Shown one piece after another: positions 36,080-45,314 of a stretch of 64,000 bases of DNA. A program made the translations under genes and the position numbers. The stretch covers positions 1 through 64,000 of the forward strand of contig JAPHTP010000106.1 of NCBI GenBank assembly GCA_026196875.1. The letters run 5' to 3'. The notes beneath the pieces were generated by a model, which was not told the DNA's origin, made no database searches, and worked only from the letters and a program-made list of their open reading frames with translations. The first letter of the stretch is position 1; the number at the start of each line of letters is the position of its first letter. This DNA comes from Kangiellaceae bacterium (GTDB lineage: Bacteria; Pseudomonadota; Gammaproteobacteria; Enterobacterales; Kangiellaceae).

Positions 36080-36358
36080 CTATCGACGGCTAGTAACTTC
36101 AACTAAGTGATAGCCAAATTGGGTTTTAACTGGCCCGTGAACCACGCCAACTTCATCATTAAAACAAACTTGGTCGAACTCTTTAACCATCATTCCTGGC
36201 CCAAACTCACCTAGTTCGCCACCACTTTTACCTGAAGGACAGGTTGAGTGTTGCTTTGCTATTTCCGCGAAGTCAGCACCATCAGCGATTTCTTGCTTTA
36301 ATTCATTACACTTTTCTTCACTAGACACCAATATATGTCTTGCAGATGCAGTAGCCAT
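36080..36358 (-). CDS. Small parvulin-type peptidyl-prolyl isomerase
   Basis: A 92-residue single-domain parvulin resembling E. coli PpiC. The sequence has ASARHILVSSEEKC at the start, ADFAEIAKQHSTCPSGKSGGELGEFG in the middle (short segments GKSGGELGEFG and PGMMVKEFD quoted as landmarks), and FGYHLVEV at the end. There is no signal peptide, so it is cytoplasmic. It is convergent with pckA and shares its terminator. Confidence 0.93.
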   Translation of the reverse strand: MATASARHILVSSEEKCNELKQEIADGADFAEIAKQHSTCPSGKSGGELGEFGPGMMVKEFDQVCFNDEVGVVHGPVKTQFGYHLVEVTSRR

Positions 36359-36580
36359 TATAAACTCCTATTCATTAGACCGGCTTAATTTGGGTGCAAG
36401 TATAGACAGCGAATTACGATTATTAAAGTAAAAGATTGCAAAATATCAATCTTCGCCAGAGTTAATAGCATAGTCTAGTCATGGCTTATTTAGACCAGTT
36501 AGTAAGATAAAACTCATTTGCTATCAAGCATGTACTATATTTGTACTAAGTTACTAAACCTGCATCCCTTATAACGATTA

Positions 36581-38668
36581 ATGAAGATTCTACTCTCCCT
36601 ATTTATCACGTTTTGTATATTTGGAGCTGAGTCTAACGCTTCTTCAAAAGACTTATTAGATTTATCTCTGACCGAACTTCTTGAAGTCAAAATAGTTACC
36701 GCGTCAAAATCTGACGATAAGCAAATGAATGCCCCCTTATCGAGTGCCATAATAACCAATGAAGAAATAATAAGCACCGGCGCTACCAGTTGGGGTGAAA
36801 TTCTTCGCCTTCTTCCAGGAGTTTTTGTCAGAGAAAACAGCGCAGGGAATTCAGATGTTTTTATCCGCGGCCTTGGAAATCTTCCTCCAAATTCACAAAT
36901 GCCCATACTCGCCAATTCACTTAGTTTGGTTATGATCGATAGCCGAATTGTCTATAACTATTTTGCCGGCGGAACCTTTTGGGAAACCCTGCCGATTAGT
37001 ATTTCGGATATAGATAGAATTGAAGTTGTTAGAGGTGCAGCTTCCCCATTATATGGTCCCAATGCGGTAACCGGCGTAATACACATCATTACGAAGAGCT
37101 CGAATATAGGAGGCACGAACTCGCACACAAACCCAAATCGCTTTTACGCTGACTTTGAGTTTGGTGAGAACCAATTTCTTAGAAGCTCATTATGGTCTCA
37201 GTTCAAAAAGGGTAATTGGAATTTCAGCGCTTCAGCAAATTATTCAAAACGAGACAGAGACGTAACACAATATTATAGTTTAGTTGAAAATCAACTCGTT
37301 GATAGCGCTAGCGACTTGATTGAATTTGATACTCAACTACCCTCGCCTTTAAACCAGGTTAGATTCCCTGACGAATCACTAGCTCAAGAAATTAAAGGAA
37401 TAAACCTTACTGGCCAATACAGGTTAAGTGACGAGTACAATTTCAAAATTGCTACGGGCCTACAAAACTCGATCGCTCAAAATGCCTATTTCGAAAATGG
37501 TACAACACCACTCAACACATTTGATTCAGATTCACAATATCTTGATTTAAGTGGAGAGATGGGTTCGGTGCAGTTTCAAATATCCTATCTCGAAGGAGAG
37601 CAAATTGGGCTCGGCGTGATGGGCTGGCAATGGGATTTTGACACTCTGGACGCTAATCTAATATACAACTTTCAACTTAATCATAAATTGAAGATACGAC
37701 CAGAGCTGAGCTTCCGCAGAGCGGCCTATGACGGCGAGTTTACTAATGGACAAAAATCTCTAGAAACGCTGGCGGGGTCGATTTCACTAGATTATTCACC
37801 CAACAAATCGTGGCGAACTATCTTAGGTATACGCGCAGATAATTACAAAATCCCCGACCAAACACAAACGTCATACCAAGTTAGTTTTAACTATGCACCT
37901 AGCAAAGATGCTCATTGGAGAGCCAGTTTAGTTAATTCACACCGCGCCCCTTTTATTCTAGATGTATTTCAGGAAACATCTTTCACAACGTCAACAGGAT
38001 TATTGTTCGAACTATTTGGCAATCAATCATTAGAACCGCTTGAAACTCAAAATATCGAATTAGGTGTTCGCTATAGAATCGACGAAAATAATAGGTTTGA
38101 AGCCGAAGCTTTTAGTATCCAAAACAAAGGCTACAGTGATGTAAAACTAGTTTTCGTTGGCCAAGATGGAAGTTACTTTCGTACTACCGGGGTGTTCGAT
38201 AATTTACCTTTAGAATCAAACGCGACAGGGATTACTTTTAGCTACGATCACGCATTCAGTTCGCAAACTTACATCAGAAGTTTTATGACTTTTGTTTCCG
38301 AAAACTTGCGAGATCACTCGGTTTCACCAGCAGGACCTCCAGCTGAACTTCCTCAGCTTGAACTAGTTGATCTAGATGGAAAATATTTCCCGAGCAATTA
38401 CGGGGGCTTCACCTTTAACCACAAGTATGAAAAGTGGAATATTAATCTTAATGCCTACATATTCGACAAACACCAAGTTGACCACGTTATTACTCAGGCA
38501 GAAGTTAAATCTAAACTTATCCTCAACAGCAAATTTACTTATGCCTTGAGCGAAAATTCTAATTTATTCATCAATATTCGGAACCTATTTGATCAAGATT
38601 CGTTCGAATACTTATACACTGACAAGACACGAAGACGCCTCTCAATCGGTCTTCACTACAACCTTTGA
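36581..38668 (+). CDS. TonB-dependent receptor 1
   Basis: A 695-residue outer-membrane receptor. A signal peptide (about 1-22, ending SNA-SS) is followed by LLDLSLTELLEVKIVTASK, the N-terminal segment shared with the other two receptors here. The plug domain has PLSSAIITNEEI, LRLLPGVFVREN, FIRGLG, and IDRIEVVRGAASPLYGPNAVTGVIHI (landmarks, not continuous). The barrel ends in an aromatic strand, SIGLHYNL. No partner transporter is adjacent, so the ligand is unknown. It starts at ATG 36581 without a strong ribosome-binding site. Confidence 0.93.
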   Translation: MKILLSLFITFCIFGAESNASSKDLLDLSLTELLEVKIVTASKSDDKQMNAPLSSAIITNEEIISTGATSWGEILRLLPGVFVRENSAGNSDVFIRGLGNLPPNSQMPILANSLSLVMIDSRIVYNYFAGGTFWETLPISISDIDRIEVVRGAASPLYGPNAVTGVIHIITKSSNIGGTNSHTNPNRFYADFEFGENQFLRSSLWSQFKKGNWNFSASANYSKRDRDVTQYYSLVENQLVDSASDLIEFDTQLPSPLNQVRFPDESLAQEIKGINLTGQYRLSDEYNFKIATGLQNSIAQNAYFENGTTPLNTFDSDSQYLDLSGEMGSVQFQISYLEGEQIGLGVMGWQWDFDTLDANLIYNFQLNHKLKIRPELSFRRAAYDGEFTNGQKSLETLAGSISLDYSPNKSWRTILGIRADNYKIPDQTQTSYQVSFNYAPSKDAHWRASLVNSHRAPFILDVFQETSFTTSTGLLFELFGNQSLEPLETQNIELGVRYRIDENNRFEAEAFSIQNKGYSDVKLVFVGQDGSYFRTTGVFDNLPLESNATGITFSYDHAFSSQTYIRSFMTFVSENLRDHSVSPAGPPAELPQLELVDLDGKYFPSNYGGFTFNHKYEKWNINLNAYIFDKHQVDHVITQAEVKSKLILNSKFTYALSENSNLFINIRNLFDQDSFEYLYTDKTRRRLSIGLHYNL

Positions 38669-38736
38669 GTTTTGTCGCTTGAGAAACAATAACCGATATA
38701 AGATAATAACCCAATAATTTCTATCGGGAATCAGAC

Positions 38737-38937
38737 GTGACTAATTCGGCAAACAACAATTTGATTATTTCTTGCCCCACTTGTAAAAAAAGCCTACGTT
38801 GGAAAGATTGCGAGGAACATCGTCCATTTTGTTCAAAACGCTGCCAGCTAATCGATTTAGGCGAATGGGCGAATGAAAATCACGCTATTGCGGGAGAGAA
38901 AGTTCACGATCCTGAAGAAGAGTCAAGCAGCTTCTAG
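38737..38937 (+). CDS. yacG: DNA gyrase inhibitor YacG
   Basis: A 66-residue zinc protein that binds GyrB and inhibits gyrase in E. coli. The four zinc cysteines are Cys13, Cys16, Cys32 and Cys36 (CPTC and FCSKRC), followed by [10 protein letters not shown], typical of the family. It starts at GTG 38737. It is convergent with recJ rather than beside coaE as in enterobacteria. Confidence 0.95.
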   Translation: MTNSANNNLIISCPTCKKSLRWKDCEEHRPFCSKRCQLIDLGEWANENHAIAGEKVHDPEEESSSF

Positions 38938-38954
38938 TTTCGATAAGCTTGTTT

Positions 38955-40706
38955 TTACCTTACAATTTCTAACTGTTCAACTAGCAACTGGACAGTTTCA
39001 TTTCCACGAAACTCGTTGATATCCAACTTATACACTAAGTGAACTTTATTGCCCGGCTGCGCCATTAATTCTTCAGGGCATCGAAAGAAGATCGCGTCTA
39101 CACAAACATCATCTTTTTGAACGACCAACTTTAAATGGTTTTCACCAACAATTCGACTATTAATGACTTCAAACTCATCATCAAATAACGGTTCTGGGAA
39201 TCCTTGCCCCCAAGGACCTGCTTGACGTAATTGGTATCCGAATGTTAGCGATAGATCAGATGAATCCAACCCTGAATCGGTGACAATTTCATCTTTAATT
39301 TTTTCACCGCCCAGATGTGACTCTATGGCAGCGTGAAATGCTTCCGCAAATTCTTGGAAGTGTTTCTGTTTAATGGACATTCCTGCGGCCATAGAATGGC
39401 CACCAAACTTTTCAAGTAAATGAGGATGGCGGCTATCAACCAGTGCCAATACATCTCTAATATGAACGCCTTTGACGGATCTAGCAGAACCTTTTATTGA
39501 AGGCTCATTCGAGTCATCATCTTTTGCAAAAACTATCACCGGCCGATTAATTCGATCTTTAACTCTTGAAGCAAGGATCCCGATCACCCCTTGATGCCAA
39601 TCAGGATCGAACAAGCACAAACTCAGTGGTCGATCTTTGTCATCATCAGAATCTATATTCTGCTGAAGAAACTCACCGATATCAAAATTAGCCTGAGCGA
39701 GCATCTCTTGTTCAATGTCCTTTCGAGATTTATTTAGTTGATCGAGGCGTTGCGCTATAGGTAAAGCTTGCTCAAATGACTCAGCCATTAAGCAAGAAAT
39801 GCCAATACTCATATCGTCCAATCTACCCGCCGCATTAATCCTGGGCCCAAGGGCAAACCCCAAGTCTGATGACTGGACTTTTCTCTCATCTTTATTAGCG
39901 ACTTGCAGTATCGCTTTTATCCCTGAGCAAGCCTTTCCTGCTCGAATTCTTTTTAGTCCCTGCTCAACCAAAATACGATTATTTTTATCAAGCACGACTA
40001 CATCGGCTACTGTACCTAACGACACGATATCTAAAAGCTCCGCTAAATTTGGCTCTTCGATTTTTTGCTGTTGAAACCAGCCTTGTGATCGCATTAGTGC
40101 TCTTAAAGCGAGCATTAAATAGAAAGCAACGCCTACGCCAGCCAAATTCTTACTTGGAAAATTACAGCCTGGCTGGTTGGGATTAACGATTGCCCGAGCC
40201 GCAGGCAGTTCTTCTCCTGCTAAATGGTGATCGGTAATGACAACAGGTATACCCAGTTCATTGGCTCTGGCAACCCCTTCGACATTAGAAATTCCGTTGT
40301 CAACGGTAATGATTAAATCAGGTTTTAAACTTGATGCATACTCAACCAGTTTAACTGAAAGCCCGTAACCAAACTTGAATCTGTCAGGTACAAGGAAGTC
40401 GATTTTTTGCGCCCCAAAACACCTTAGACTTTTCATCATAATACTAGAGCTGGTGGCTCCATCAGCGTCAAAATCACCAACAATCAATATGGACTTATTA
40501 TCTTTGATGAAATCAAAAATGATGGCCGCAGCATTATCACCCCCTTTCAATTGGGACGGCGGTATCAACCCTTTTAACTCATATTCTAAATCACTTAATT
40601 CGCTCACGCCGCGACTGGCATATATTTGCTGAATTTTTTCCGGAAAACCGGTCAGCGAAGACTCAACAGGTACTTCTTTTCGCCTAACTATCTTTCTAAT
40701 TATCAT
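38955..40706 (-). CDS. recJ: Single-stranded-DNA-specific exonuclease RecJ
   Basis: A 583-residue 5'-3' exonuclease of the DHH superfamily used in recombination and mismatch repair. Motifs: DFDADGATSS (near residue 78), the DHH in VITDHHLAG (near 155), GTVADVV (near 230) and the C-terminal DHHA1 segment GGHSMAAGMS (near 435). Length is normal. It follows the 308-residue hypothetical gene by 12 nt. Confidence 0.97.
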   Translation of the reverse strand: MIIRKIVRRKEVPVESSLTGFPEKIQQIYASRGVSELSDLEYELKGLIPPSQLKGGDNAAAIIFDFIKDNKSILIVGDFDADGATSSSIMMKSLRCFGAQKIDFLVPDRFKFGYGLSVKLVEYASSLKPDLIITVDNGISNVEGVARANELGIPVVITDHHLAGEELPAARAIVNPNQPGCNFPSKNLAGVGVAFYLMLALRALMRSQGWFQQQKIEEPNLAELLDIVSLGTVADVVVLDKNNRILVEQGLKRIRAGKACSGIKAILQVANKDERKVQSSDLGFALGPRINAAGRLDDMSIGISCLMAESFEQALPIAQRLDQLNKSRKDIEQEMLAQANFDIGEFLQQNIDSDDDKDRPLSLCLFDPDWHQGVIGILASRVKDRINRPVIVFAKDDDSNEPSIKGSARSVKGVHIRDVLALVDSRHPHLLEKFGGHSMAAGMSIKQKHFQEFAEAFHAAIESHLGGEKIKDEIVTDSGLDSSDLSLTFGYQLRQAGPWGQGFPEPLFDDEFEVINSRIVGENHLKLVVQKDDVCVDAIFFRCPEELMAQPGNKVHLVYKLDINEFRGNETVQLLVEQLEIVR

Positions 40707-40718
40707 CGGTTTTTTCTT

Positions 40719-41645
40719 CTAATTTCCTAGCAATCGACCGAGCAAACTTTTGGGCTTTTCAAAAGTGATGGTTGAGTCCTGGCAAACGATAACCGGAGGG
40801 TTCTTCAAATTTTGCTGATAAGTATGCAACCACAATCCTACCACTTCAGGATACAACTCTTTCTCGCTATCTAAAGCAATCGCAACATTAATTGCGCTTT
40901 CCAAGCTTTCTACGTCACTTAGGCTTTGATGCTTAAGAAAAGTCTTTACACAAAAAGATTTCATTAGCTCGTTTTCCGTCAATATACAGATATTATCATT
41001 TTTAATGAATGCTACATCCTCACGAGCTTCTAAATTAATAGCATCAGAGAAATGAACATTGATAACAGTTTCTGCCGTGGCTTGAGGTAAATCACCATAA
41101 TCAGCCATTTGTTTTATTAACATTTGAATTTCAGTATTTAACTTTTGAAAATACTCAGAATCTCTACCTTGATATTGGTAATTAAAGAGATCTTTACCAA
41201 TTAAATTTGTAACCAATTCGCTCTGCAATTCTATTTTTTTCTCACTAGTGAACAACCAACGATTTTGATCAACTAAGTAAAGCTGCTCTCCCTCATTCAT
41301 CAAAACTTCATTTACTTTGGTGACTATACGGATTGCGTCATTAGGTGTTAACTCGAGCTGACCTTGCCCAATCATATACGCACCACGGTGAGTCATTTGC
41401 ACAAGCACCGGTTCACAGCTAATGGCCGTATTAATATTTTTCGAGAGTTGAAATTGTTCTGCCATGAGTAAAGTCATCGGTAGCAAATCACTTTCAAATC
41501 CTATCTCTTCACTCAGATAGGTCTGCCAATCTTGTTCCAATGCTTCAACAATCACCTTATCGGCAAATTCGTGAAACAAACCTTGCTCGATCAATTCGTG
41601 GGCCGATATTTCTGGAAGATAAACTGTCAGCGTCTTCATTGTCAT
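40719..41645 (-). CDS. Hypothetical protein upstream of recJ
   Basis: A 308-residue, acidic, soluble protein with no signal peptide. I do not recognise it securely. Many gammaproteobacteria carry a similar-sized uncharacterised gene beside recJ, with a weak relation to phosphoglycerate-mutase-like proteins, but no active-site motif is visible here. Landmarks are HRGAYMIGQGQLELTPND (about 85-102) and a basic end, KPKSLLGRLLGN. It is 12 nt from recJ and probably cotranscribed. Confidence 0.75.
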   Translation of the reverse strand: MTMKTLTVYLPEISAHELIEQGLFHEFADKVIVEALEQDWQTYLSEEIGFESDLLPMTLLMAEQFQLSKNINTAISCEPVLVQMTHRGAYMIGQGQLELTPNDAIRIVTKVNEVLMNEGEQLYLVDQNRWLFTSEKKIELQSELVTNLIGKDLFNYQYQGRDSEYFQKLNTEIQMLIKQMADYGDLPQATAETVINVHFSDAINLEAREDVAFIKNDNICILTENELMKSFCVKTFLKHQSLSDVESLESAINVAIALDSEKELYPEVVGLWLHTYQQNLKNPPVIVCQDSTITFEKPKSLLGRLLGN

Positions 41646-41717
41646 TATTCTTGTTGAGTATTTTTGTAAGCTATGTCTGTTATCTAATAATGTGTTTTAT
41701 CTAATTAAATGTACTAT

Positions 41718-42974
41718 CTAGTTAAAATGCCGAGCTGTATGAAAAACATCCTTAGTAAAAGCCATTGAGTCAGCTCTCAAAAATCTCTTGATCAAAAAAT
41801 CGTAGAGCCATGAGTTATGTTGCCTAACTTGATTTAAGAATGGTACCAGCTTTTGGTCAATTAATCCGTGACTTGCCAAATTGGTTGAAGAAATAATCGG
41901 CATCACGCCAGGTAATGGGTAATCTGACGCATAGAGCAAACGCTTATGCCAATGCTGGTTCCGTACAATTTGTTTGATCTCTGTTATTTCACGGTTAAAC
42001 AAATTGACAGCCGAAATATCCGCCATTAAATTATTTTCATACTGGGATTGATTCATTAATCTCGCAAATAACTCGAAATTACTAACCTGTTTAGCAGAGT
42101 TCGTTTCAATATCTTGACTTGTACCCAGTGAAGCACAATGGGCAACGATGACTTTTACCCCAAGTTCAAGTGGCTTTCTTAAAAATAGTGGATTCGCGAG
42201 TTTTTGCAATTTCTCGCTATGTACCGCCTTTTCTTCTCCAGCGTGAGTTAGCAAAGGTAGGTTCAATTGTTCCAATTTTTCATAAAACCGGTTGCAGCGG
42301 CTTGATGAAGGATCAATATTCATTGCCGGTGGTAACCATTTAATGGCTTTGGCGCCGTTTTGAGCGCACCATTCAAGTTGTTCTAGTGCATCTTTCCGAT
42401 AAGGGTGCACCGATCCAATCCATTCAAAACCACTATTCACTTTTGCCATGCGAGCGGCAAATTCATTAGGAACATAAAAAGTTGAATTTTGCTGCTCGGC
42501 TTCTCCTTTGTCATTATGAAAGTAGTCAAAAGCGAGCAACATTAAGCGGATACCTGCAGGCAAGTAGTTAAGCAGTTCTATACTTCTGGTCACATACTCA
42601 TTGTCTGCAAATTCAGCCTGCTCGATACAACCAGCGTTTAAGTAAAACGCATACTGGATCCGCTGAGTAAAATTTGACCATTTTGTCATATTAGGACTGA
42701 GCCAAATACCGCTTGTTTTACCATCTATTGCCGGATTTAATCCGTTTCCGACTAAGTGAAAATGGCAATCCCATAATTGAGAGAAATCAATCCCTTCAAA
42801 TGCCTGCAGCATAAAGTCATGATTCGCCAAAAATTCTGGGAGTTTTGGAGTTAAGCAAGAATTGGAGATCGGTCCGTCAAAATACTGGTGCCATGCAATG
42901 ACACCTGCCAATGAAGCAGCACCTACGCCTCCACCGACTTGGAGTCCCCTCTTTAAAAAATGGCGCCTGTTCAA
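41718..42974 (-). CDS. Tat-exported metal-dependent amidohydrolase
   Basis: A 418-residue protein. The twin-arginine signal NRRHFLKRG with a following Gly/Ala-rich hydrophobic stretch (to about residue 28) indicates folded export. The amidohydrolase-2 barrel has the metal motif DCHFHL near residue 70, LTHAGEE near 235, VIVAHCAS near 275 and the final Asp in YASDYPLPG near 355. The likely reaction is a metal-dependent hydrolysis or decarboxylation; the substrate is unknown. It stands alone between prpE and the recJ pair. Confidence 0.87.
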   Translation of the reverse strand: MNRRHFLKRGLQVGGGVGAASLAGVIAWHQYFDGPISNSCLTPKLPEFLANHDFMLQAFEGIDFSQLWDCHFHLVGNGLNPAIDGKTSGIWLSPNMTKWSNFTQRIQYAFYLNAGCIEQAEFADNEYVTRSIELLNYLPAGIRLMLLAFDYFHNDKGEAEQQNSTFYVPNEFAARMAKVNSGFEWIGSVHPYRKDALEQLEWCAQNGAKAIKWLPPAMNIDPSSSRCNRFYEKLEQLNLPLLTHAGEEKAVHSEKLQKLANPLFLRKPLELGVKVIVAHCASLGTSQDIETNSAKQVSNFELFARLMNQSQYENNLMADISAVNLFNREITEIKQIVRNQHWHKRLLYASDYPLPGVMPIISSTNLASHGLIDQKLVPFLNQVRQHNSWLYDFLIKRFLRADSMAFTKDVFHTARHFN

Positions 42975-43085
42975 TCAATTTCCCTTATTTATATTTATTA
43001 TCTTATTAGCATAAACAGAATTTCTGTTTAGCAAAAGGGAAAATATTCAGTTCTCCTCAAGAGAACCTAAATTTTAGATTCCAGG

Positions 43086-43142
43086 TATTGCATCCAAGCA
43101 AAGCATCTAAGCATAGTATCCGGACATAGCATCGGGGCATAG
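43086..43142. repeat. Degenerate 13-bp tandem repeat, about 4.4 copies
   Basis: Four adjacent 13-base units are seen: tattgcatccaag, caaagcatctaag, catagtatccgga and catagcatcgggg, then a partial catag. The consensus is close to CATAGCATCCAAG. They lie between the amidohydrolase start and the prpE stop, ending ten bases from the latter. Confidence 0.7.
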
Positions 43143-43151
43143 TTCAGTTGA

Positions 43152-45089
43152 TTAATCTACAACTGACGACAACGCCTCCGTTACTTTTGTTAAGGTCGTA
43201 GGATCGTCGATTGTCGCAGGCATATCATACTTCTCATGTTTGGCTATCTTCTTCATGGTGCCACGCAAAACTTTACCAGAGCGGGTTTTCGGCAAGCCAT
43301 CAACCACAACAGAAGATTTATAGCTGTATACTGCGCCCAGCTGCTGCCTGACGAGCTTTATTGTCTCATTTTGAATTTCGTCGAAAGTGCCGTCTGATGT
43401 TTGAGATTTTACACCACCATTTAAGACAATTAAGGCTACTGGCTTTTCCCCCTTTAACTCACAGGGAACACCAATTACAGCGCATTCAGCTACATCGGGG
43501 TGGCTTGCTATTACTTCCTCAATAGCCCCCGTTGAAAGCCTGTGTCCGGCCACATTGATTATATCGTCGGTACGAGACATCACAAAAACATAACCATTTT
43601 CGTCAATATAGCCGGCGTCTCCAGTCTCATAATACCCGTTAAATTTAGCAAAATATCCTTGCTCAAATCTTGCTGGATTTCGCCATAGGCCTTTAAAGGT
43701 TCCAGGAGGAAGCGGTGCTTTAATCACCAATGCCCCAATTTGCCCTGTTGAAACTGGATTTCCTAGTTTATCGACCGCCTCCAATTGATAACCGGGTACC
43801 GGTCGAGTTGGAGAGCCATGAACTACTGGAAGTTGTTCTATTCCCAAGCAATTGGCACATATAGACCAGCCAGTTTCCGTCTGCCACCAATGATCGATAA
43901 CCGGCACTTTAAGATTTCGCTCTGCCCAAACCAGAGTATCTGGATCAGAACGTTCGCCTGCTAGAAATAAGGCTTTTAAAGTCGATAAATCACAACCACT
44001 TTGTTTTAAAACTTGCCCATCAGGATCTTCTTTTTTAATCGCACGAATTGCCGTTGGAGCAGTAAATAAAACACCTACCCTGTATTTATCGATAACACTC
44101 CAAAAAGCATTACAGTCAGGTGTACCTATCGGTTTTCCCTCATATAAAACAGTAGTATTCCGATTGAACAAAGGACCATAGACAATATAAGAATGACCAA
44201 CCACCCAACCGATATCAGAGGCAGCCCAAAACACCTCCCCAGGTGAAACATTATAAATATTTTGCATACTCCACTTGAGCGCGACGCAATGACCTCCATT
44301 GTCACGGATAACCCCCTTTGGCTTACCTGTTGTCCCGGAGGTATACAAAATATAGAGCGGATCTGTCGCATCTACAGCAACACAACCAACTGGCTGAGCA
44401 TCAATAACAAAGTCGCTCCAGTCTACGTCTCCATTTTGGGTGATTTTAGCTTGATGTTCTTCTCTTTGAAAAATAACTTGGAAGTCAGGTTGATGAGAAG
44501 AAAACTCTAAAGCACTATCCAACAAAGTCTTATAATCAATCACTCGGTTGATTTCTATCCCACAAGAAGCAGAAATGATTGCTTTGGGTAGCGCATCATC
44601 GATTCGAACGGCAAGCTCATTTGCCGCAAAACCACCAAATACAACTGAATGTACTGCGCCGATTCTGGCGCAAGCTAACATAGCGATAACGGCTTGAGGA
44701 ATCATCGGCATATAGATTACAACTCTGTCGCCCTTTTCAATCCCTTTGCTCATTAGTGCTCCAGCAAAAACTGCAACTTGGCCTAGTAACTCATTAAAGC
44801 TAAACGATTGACTTTTACCTGTGACCGGGCTTTCATAAATCAATGCAATTTGTTCTCCAAATCCACTTTCAACATGACAATCCAGAGCGTTGTAACAACT
44901 ATTGAGTTGTCCACCTTTGAACCAGTCCGCGACATTTCGGTCCTCGTCATTGAGCTCACAAGCTTCTATGGGCGGCTTGCTCCAGTGGATATTTTGCGCA
45001 GCTTCCAGCCAAAATTGATTGGGTTCTTTGATAGACTGTTGGTAAATAGATTCGAAAGATTTTTCGAGCGAACTCATTTGCAGGCTCAT
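43152..45089 (-). CDS. prpE: Propionyl-CoA (short-chain acyl-CoA) synthetase, PrpE type
   Basis: A 645-residue AMP-forming acyl-CoA synthetase. ATP loop YILYTSGTTGKPKGV (near residue 245); WAASDIGWVVGHSYIVYGP (near 285) is the acid-binding region typical of PrpE; DIINVAGHRLSTGAIEE is the hinge; [13 protein letters not shown] carries the catalytic Lys that is the usual acetylation site. It should activate propionate and perhaps acetate. AGGAG precedes ATG 45089 by about eight bases. It follows the symporter genes and probably works with them. Confidence 0.92.
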   Translation of the reverse strand: MSLQMSSLEKSFESIYQQSIKEPNQFWLEAAQNIHWSKPPIEACELNDEDRNVADWFKGGQLNSCYNALDCHVESGFGEQIALIYESPVTGKSQSFSFNELLGQVAVFAGALMSKGIEKGDRVVIYMPMIPQAVIAMLACARIGAVHSVVFGGFAANELAVRIDDALPKAIISASCGIEINRVIDYKTLLDSALEFSSHQPDFQVIFQREEHQAKITQNGDVDWSDFVIDAQPVGCVAVDATDPLYILYTSGTTGKPKGVIRDNGGHCVALKWSMQNIYNVSPGEVFWAASDIGWVVGHSYIVYGPLFNRNTTVLYEGKPIGTPDCNAFWSVIDKYRVGVLFTAPTAIRAIKKEDPDGQVLKQSGCDLSTLKALFLAGERSDPDTLVWAERNLKVPVIDHWWQTETGWSICANCLGIEQLPVVHGSPTRPVPGYQLEAVDKLGNPVSTGQIGALVIKAPLPPGTFKGLWRNPARFEQGYFAKFNGYYETGDAGYIDENGYVFVMSRTDDIINVAGHRLSTGAIEEVIASHPDVAECAVIGVPCELKGEKPVALIVLNGGVKSQTSDGTFDEIQNETIKLVRQQLGAVYSYKSSVVVDGLPKTRSGKVLRGTMKKIAKHEKYDMPATIDDPTTLTKVTEALSSVVD

Positions 45090-45115
45090 ACTTTTGTCTC
45101 CTGGACTGAAAATTG

Positions 45116-45180
45116 ATCGAAGCTCTCCATCCAGCTACGCAGTCGCCATTGGGAGATCCTCCGCGACCGTCGGAAAGACA
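45116..45180 (-). other. GC-rich structured leader upstream of prpE
   Basis: Within otherwise AT-rich DNA this stretch has a compact hairpin (TCCGCGACCGTCGGA at 45162-45176) and a small palindrome, GGAGATCCTCC. It lies 30-90 nt before the prpE start on the minus strand. No known riboswitch class is recognised. It may be a regulatory leader. Confidence 0.3.
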
Positions 45181-45269
45181 CTCTTTTTTTGTTTTCGTTT
45201 TAAGTTAGGTGCCAGACCTTTAGTCTAAATCTTTATTTTTTAAAGACGCTTTTGGAAGTATTTTTTAGA

Positions 45270-45299
45270 AGGCTCCCGTCCAGAATAAGACGGGAACCT
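45270..45299 (-). terminator. Imperfect hairpin after the symporter gene
   Basis: AGGCTCCCGTC and GACGGGAACCT pair with one mismatch across an 8-nt loop, 15 bases after the symporter stop. In the minus direction it is followed by TTCT and then A, not a good T run, so termination may be weak or the element may protect the mRNA. Confidence 0.45.
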
Positions 45300-45314
45300 G
45301 GTGCTTTTTATATT

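Noticed and set aside
36535-36915. 126-codon minus-strand frame over the start of TonB receptor 1
   Set aside because: It is antisense to a clearly coding receptor N-terminus, with no family features.
43086-43142. Short repeat array considered as a CRISPR
   Set aside because: The units are 13 bp, contiguous and degenerate, with no spacers and no cas genes.
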